Source: Rhynchopus euleeides (taxonomy: Eukaryota > Euglenozoa > Diplonemea > Diplonemida > Diplonemidae). From it: DNA of 64,000 nt. The stretch is taken from positions 1,302,001-1,366,000 of the forward strand of contig OY723255.1 of assembly GCA_963210315.1 (NCBI GenBank), read 5' to 3'. Below, piece by piece: positions 60,715 to 64,000 of this stretch. The translations under genes were made by a program, and so were the position numbers. The stretch's first letter is position 1. The number at the start of each line of letters is the position of its first letter. The notes beneath the pieces are model-generated. The model was given only the letters and a program-made list of their open reading frames with translations, had not been told where the DNA came from and made no database searches.

Positions 60715-61520
60715 TGTGTAACGCTATTGGCTGATTTGGAACGGTCCAAAAAAACCGCTTCCAGAAGGCGGAGAAGGCCTCGAAACACCCCAAAACCATA
60801 CAGATACCCCCTGAGGTAGGTTCCTGGGTGGTTTTTAGTGGTTTTGGTGGCCTTCTGACACCCAGAGGCGGTCTGAAAGGGTCTGAAAGAGGTTTCTCGT
60901 GGGATAATTCGGCATTTTCCCTAAAAACCCCTTGTTTTTGGGGGCTGAAATCTGCACGAAATATCCAAAATATCACCCAAGAACGTCACCAAAGTGAAGA
61001 ATTCCACCCGGAAGTGATTCCGGCAGACCAAACTGGGTGGAGTACCCTGTTTTCGGGTCAAAAATGCAAAAAGTTTCCGGAATTTTCGGGAATTTTCGGG
61101 AGTGACACAGTGACACAGTAACCCCCCAATTTTCGGCTGTTTTGGAACGGTTCGAGATATGGCCTCCAGAAGGCAGAGAAGGCCTCTAAACACCCCACAA
61201 CCACACAGATACCCCCTGAAGTAGATTACTGGGTGGTTTTTAGTGGTTTTGGTAGCCTTGTGACGCCCAGAGGCGGTCTGAAAGAGGGTTCTCGTGGGAG
61301 ACCCCCCCATAACCCCACCAATCCCTTGCTTTTAGGGGGTGTGGCCAGGGTGGGCATGACTCACCTAAAATATCAGCCAAAATCGTCACCAAAGTGAAAA
61401 ATTCCGCTCGCAATTGATTCCGGGAGCCCAAATTGGGCGGAGTACCCTGTTTTCGGGTCAAAAGTACGGGATATTTCAGTTATATCCACAGATGTAAACG
61501 GTCAGTAACAGTCGCGTAAC
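60715..61520. repeat. diverged tandem duplication, period about 402 bp
   Basis: CAGATACCCCCTGA-GTAG, GGGTGGTTTTTAGTGGTTTTGG and CCCAGAGGCGGTCTGAAAG recur 402 bp apart (around 60830 and 61232), as do CACCAAAGTGAA-AATTCC and GGAGTACCCTGTTTTCGGGT. Confidence 0.75.
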
Positions 61521-61727
61521 AGTAGCCCCCCTAGCACATACAGGCAAAGTGGGCACACACTATGAAATGAACATGGCCTCAGGTGAAGTGCCCGCAGAAG
61601 AGACCCATGTGTGGCACCGGTGTGTCTGTAGGACGAAGAGGGGCTGGGAGACAGCGGCAAACAGCATGGTGACGATGGCAGGGCAAAACTCTGGAACGAG
61701 AAAACGAGCTCGCACAAGCACATTCAG

Positions 61728-62159
61728 ATGCAGCCGAGATCCGACAGCCGGGCAGACAGTCTGGCAGAATTCAATGTTGCCAGACTCAAGAATCACCAGG
61801 AAGGGATTCTGAATCCCTTCACAAGGAATGAACTCCAGGAATTTGCAGCAGAACTAGGTGCTGAGGTACCAACCATACTCAAACGTGGATTTGTGAATTT
61901 CCTGGGTGATATACAGGAGAAAAGCGCCCTCACGGAGGGCCTTTTTCCGACAAAATTACCCGAAAAACCCCCAAAAAAAGCTGGAAAAATGGGGTGTAAA
62001 GGTGGGAAACAGGTGGGAGAGACCCACAAAAGTCATTTGGTGGTGTTTTGGGGGGTATTTTGGACCCAAAAATTGAAAAAATGGCCAAAATTTGGTTTTG
62101 TGACAGAAAATCGGGGGCTATGCAGGGGCCTGGGGGGGGGGGGGGGGGCTACCACTTGA
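61728..62159 (+). CDS. hypothetical small ORF or transposon remnant
   Basis: 143-residue frame whose first 75 residues look protein-like (FNVARLKNHQEGILNPF, ELQEFAAELGAEVPTIL, GFVNFLGDIQEK), followed by low-complexity K/P and W/F-rich sequence and a poly-G end. No domain recognised. It may be a piece of a decayed element. Confidence 0.25.
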   Translation: MQPRSDSRADSLAEFNVARLKNHQEGILNPFTRNELQEFAAELGAEVPTILKRGFVNFLGDIQEKSALTEGLFPTKLPEKPPKKAGKMGCKGGKQVGETHKSHLVVFWGVFWTQKLKKWPKFGFVTENRGLCRGLGGGGGATT

Positions 62160-62417
62160 GGTACGACGTTTAAAAAACTTTAAATATTCACCTTTCTCTC
62201 CTTCTCTCTTTCTGTCAATCATTTCTTTCTGCCCACCCCATCACCATCACCCCCCCCCCCCCCCCTCCCCCAATACCCCCCCCCCCCCCACATCACTTCC
62301 TCTCTCCTTATTGCCTTCCAGCGGTTCAAAGAAGACACCAAACCGTCGTGTTGCTCGTGTTGCTCCCTCCTTCCCTCTTGTGGTTCACCCGGCTGCAAAC
62401 TCTTTGTATTCTTATTA
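62160..62417. other. gene-free pyrimidine-rich stretch
   Basis: Long C runs at about 62250-62265 and 62277-62290 and TCTCTCC-rich sequence; nothing coding. Confidence 0.6.
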
Positions 62418-63797
62418 GGGGACTTCGCTCTGTGCCCTTCTCTCTGTGTCGAAACTGTGCCAGCCTGTCTTTCTCTTTAGTGAGGCAGGTCGCTTTTCTG
62501 CACTTCCGAGTGGAGGCCCCCAATAACACGGCAGTAGTGTGCGGCACAGCTCACTCAAGGGGGGCTTCGCTCTGTGTTGGAGCTGTGCCAGCCTGTCTTT
62601 CTCTTTAGTGAGGCAGGTCGCTTTTCTGCACTTCCGAGTGGAGGCCCCCAATAACACGGCAGTAGTGTGCGGCACAGCTCACTCAAGGGGGGCTTCGCTC
62701 TGTGTTGGAACTGTGCCAGCCTGTCTTTCTCTTGAGTGAGGCAGGTCGCTTTTCTGCACTTCCGAGTGGAGGCCCCCAATAACACGGCAGTAGTGTGCGG
62801 CACAGCTCACTCAAGGGGGGCTTCGCTCTGTGTTGGAACTGTGCCAGCCTGTCTTTCTCTTTAGTGAGGCAGGTCGCTTTTCTGCACTTCCGAGTGGAGG
62901 CCCCCAATAACACGGCAGTAGTGTGCGGCACAGCTCACTCAAGGGGGGCTTCTCTCTGTGTCGAAACTGTGCCAGCCTGTCTTTCTCTTTAGTGAGGCAG
63001 GTCGCTTTTCTGCACTTCCGAGTGGAGGCCCCCAATAACACGGCAGTAGTGTGCGGCACAGCTCACTCAAGGGGGGCTTCTCTCTGTGTCGAAACTGTGC
63101 CAGCCTGTCTTTCTCTTTAGTGAGGCAGGTCGCTTTTCTGCACTTCCGAGTGGAGGCCCCCAATAACACGGCAGTAGTGTGCGGCACAGCTCACTCAAGG
63201 GGGGCTTCGCTCTGTGTTGGAACTGTGCCAGCCTGTCTTTCTCTTTAGTGAGGCAGGTCGCTTTTCTGCACTTCCGAGTGGAGGCCCCCAATAACACGGC
63301 AGTAGTGTGCGGCACAGCTCACTCAAGGGGGGCTTCGCTCTGTGTTGGAACTGTGCCAGCCTGTCTTTCTCTTTAGTGAGGCAGGTCGCTTTTCTGCACT
63401 TCCGAGTGGAGGCCCCCAATAACACGGCAGTAGTGTGCGGCACAGCTCACTCAAGGGGGGCTTCGCTCTGTGTTGGAACTGTGCCAGCCTGTCTTTCTCT
63501 TGAGTGAGGCAGGTCGCTTTTCTGCACTTCCGAGTGGAGGCCCCCAATAACACGGCAGTAGTGTGCGGCACAGCTCACTCAAGGGGGGCTTCGCTCTGTG
63601 TTGGAACTGTGCCAGCCTGTCTTTCTCTTTAGTGAGGCAGGTCGCTTTTCTGCACTTCCGAGTGGAGGCCCCCAATAACACGGCAGTAGTGTGCGGCACA
63701 GCTCACTCAAGGGGGGCTTCGCTCTGTGTTGGAACTGTGCCAGCCTGTCTTTCTCTTTAGTGAGGCAGGTCGCTTTTCTGCACCTCTGAGCGGGGGC
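62418..63797. repeat. 128-bp satellite, 11 units
   Basis: CAGCCTGTCTTTCTC recurs every 128 bp from 62461 to 63741. Units are nearly identical; a few carry TTGAGTGAGG instead of TTTAGTGAGG, or CTTCTCTCTGTGTCGAAAC instead of CTTCGCTCTGTGTTGGAAC. Within each unit GGGGGGCTTCGCTCTG and CGAGTGGAGGCCCCC form imperfect inverted ends like the MITE family. The outer units are incomplete. Confidence 0.95.
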
Positions 63798-64000
63798 TCT
63801 CAACATCCAAGATTCAATCAACAGAAAGGAAGAGAGGGCTTCGGGATATACTCGTCGGTTCGCGATAGAAACACCCAGTTGTGAGCACAGACTCTCTCCA
63901 AACAGACCAAAAAGGCTCATCATTTTTTGTTTGTGCGGTGGTTCGCTACTTTGTGCGGAAGGGGGGGGGGGGGGTCGGGTGCATGAACCACATTGCGCTG
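63798..64000. other. right edge, no gene seen
   Basis: Unique sequence after the satellite with a G run at 63961-63974. Confidence 0.5.

Noticed and set aside
62418..63797. Tandem spliced-leader or 5S RNA gene array
   Set aside because: The 128-bp unit shows no recognisable Sm site, leader donor or 5S promoter pattern; kept as satellite.
62418..63797. CRISPR-like array
   Set aside because: Units are contiguous and identical without unique spacers, and the genome is eukaryotic.

Overview
This is a nuclear window from a GC-rich, repeat-rich unicellular eukaryote. Genes are long single-exon frames. Most protein-coding starts lie shortly downstream of a pyrimidine-rich tract ending in AG, as expected for spliced-leader trans-splicing or a 5'UTR intron. 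Together with P/T-rich stalk surface proteins and a receptor carrying a degenerate class III cyclase domain, this suggests a euglenozoan, possibly a diplonemid. No marker gene settles the lineage, so the taxonomy is inference.

Layout. 1-360: partial ubiquitin-specific protease on the minus strand, next to a perfect 31-bp hairpin. 1.2-6.5 kb: a type II membrane protein with a GT18/MGAT5-like Cys-rich C-terminus, then a repeat-ectodomain membrane protein whose frame is broken by a deletion. 6.6-9.5 kb: inverted-repeat elements. 9576-11000: a single polypeptide that looks like actin N-acetyltransferase (NAA80) fused to actin maturation protease (ACTMAP). 11.9-20.4 kb and 29.7-34.6 kb: repeated cassettes of a ubiquitin-like plus seven-blade WD40 family; 45.5-48.3 kb holds two more copies. 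There are five intact and two frameshifted members plus several fragments. 20.7-29.7 kb: decamer arrays, a hAT transposon with an assembly gap, and a Cys/His-rich protein gene with a near-perfect duplication of its 3' half. 35.3-37.6 kb: a membrane-anchored WD40 protein. 37.9-45.2 kb: nested TA-flanked inverted-repeat elements, one carrying a 629-residue DDE-type transposase. 48.6-53.6 kb: a large receptor (PA domains, sensor region, LamG-like domain, HAMP, pseudo-cyclase). 55.3-59.1 kb: a propeller, P/T stalk and multi-pass membrane protein. 59-64 kb: palindromic repeats, a 402-bp tandem duplication and an 11-unit 128-bp satellite.

The most interesting points are: the actin-maturation fusion enzyme; the WD40 family, whose framework is nearly identical while short segments before each strand differ between copies; its shared (CA)n tract, seven dinucleotide units in every intact member and eight in both broken ones; and a 109-bp mobile element present with identical sequence in opposite orientations at the same site of two tandem host repeats. 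All family assignments were made by eye; no database search was run.
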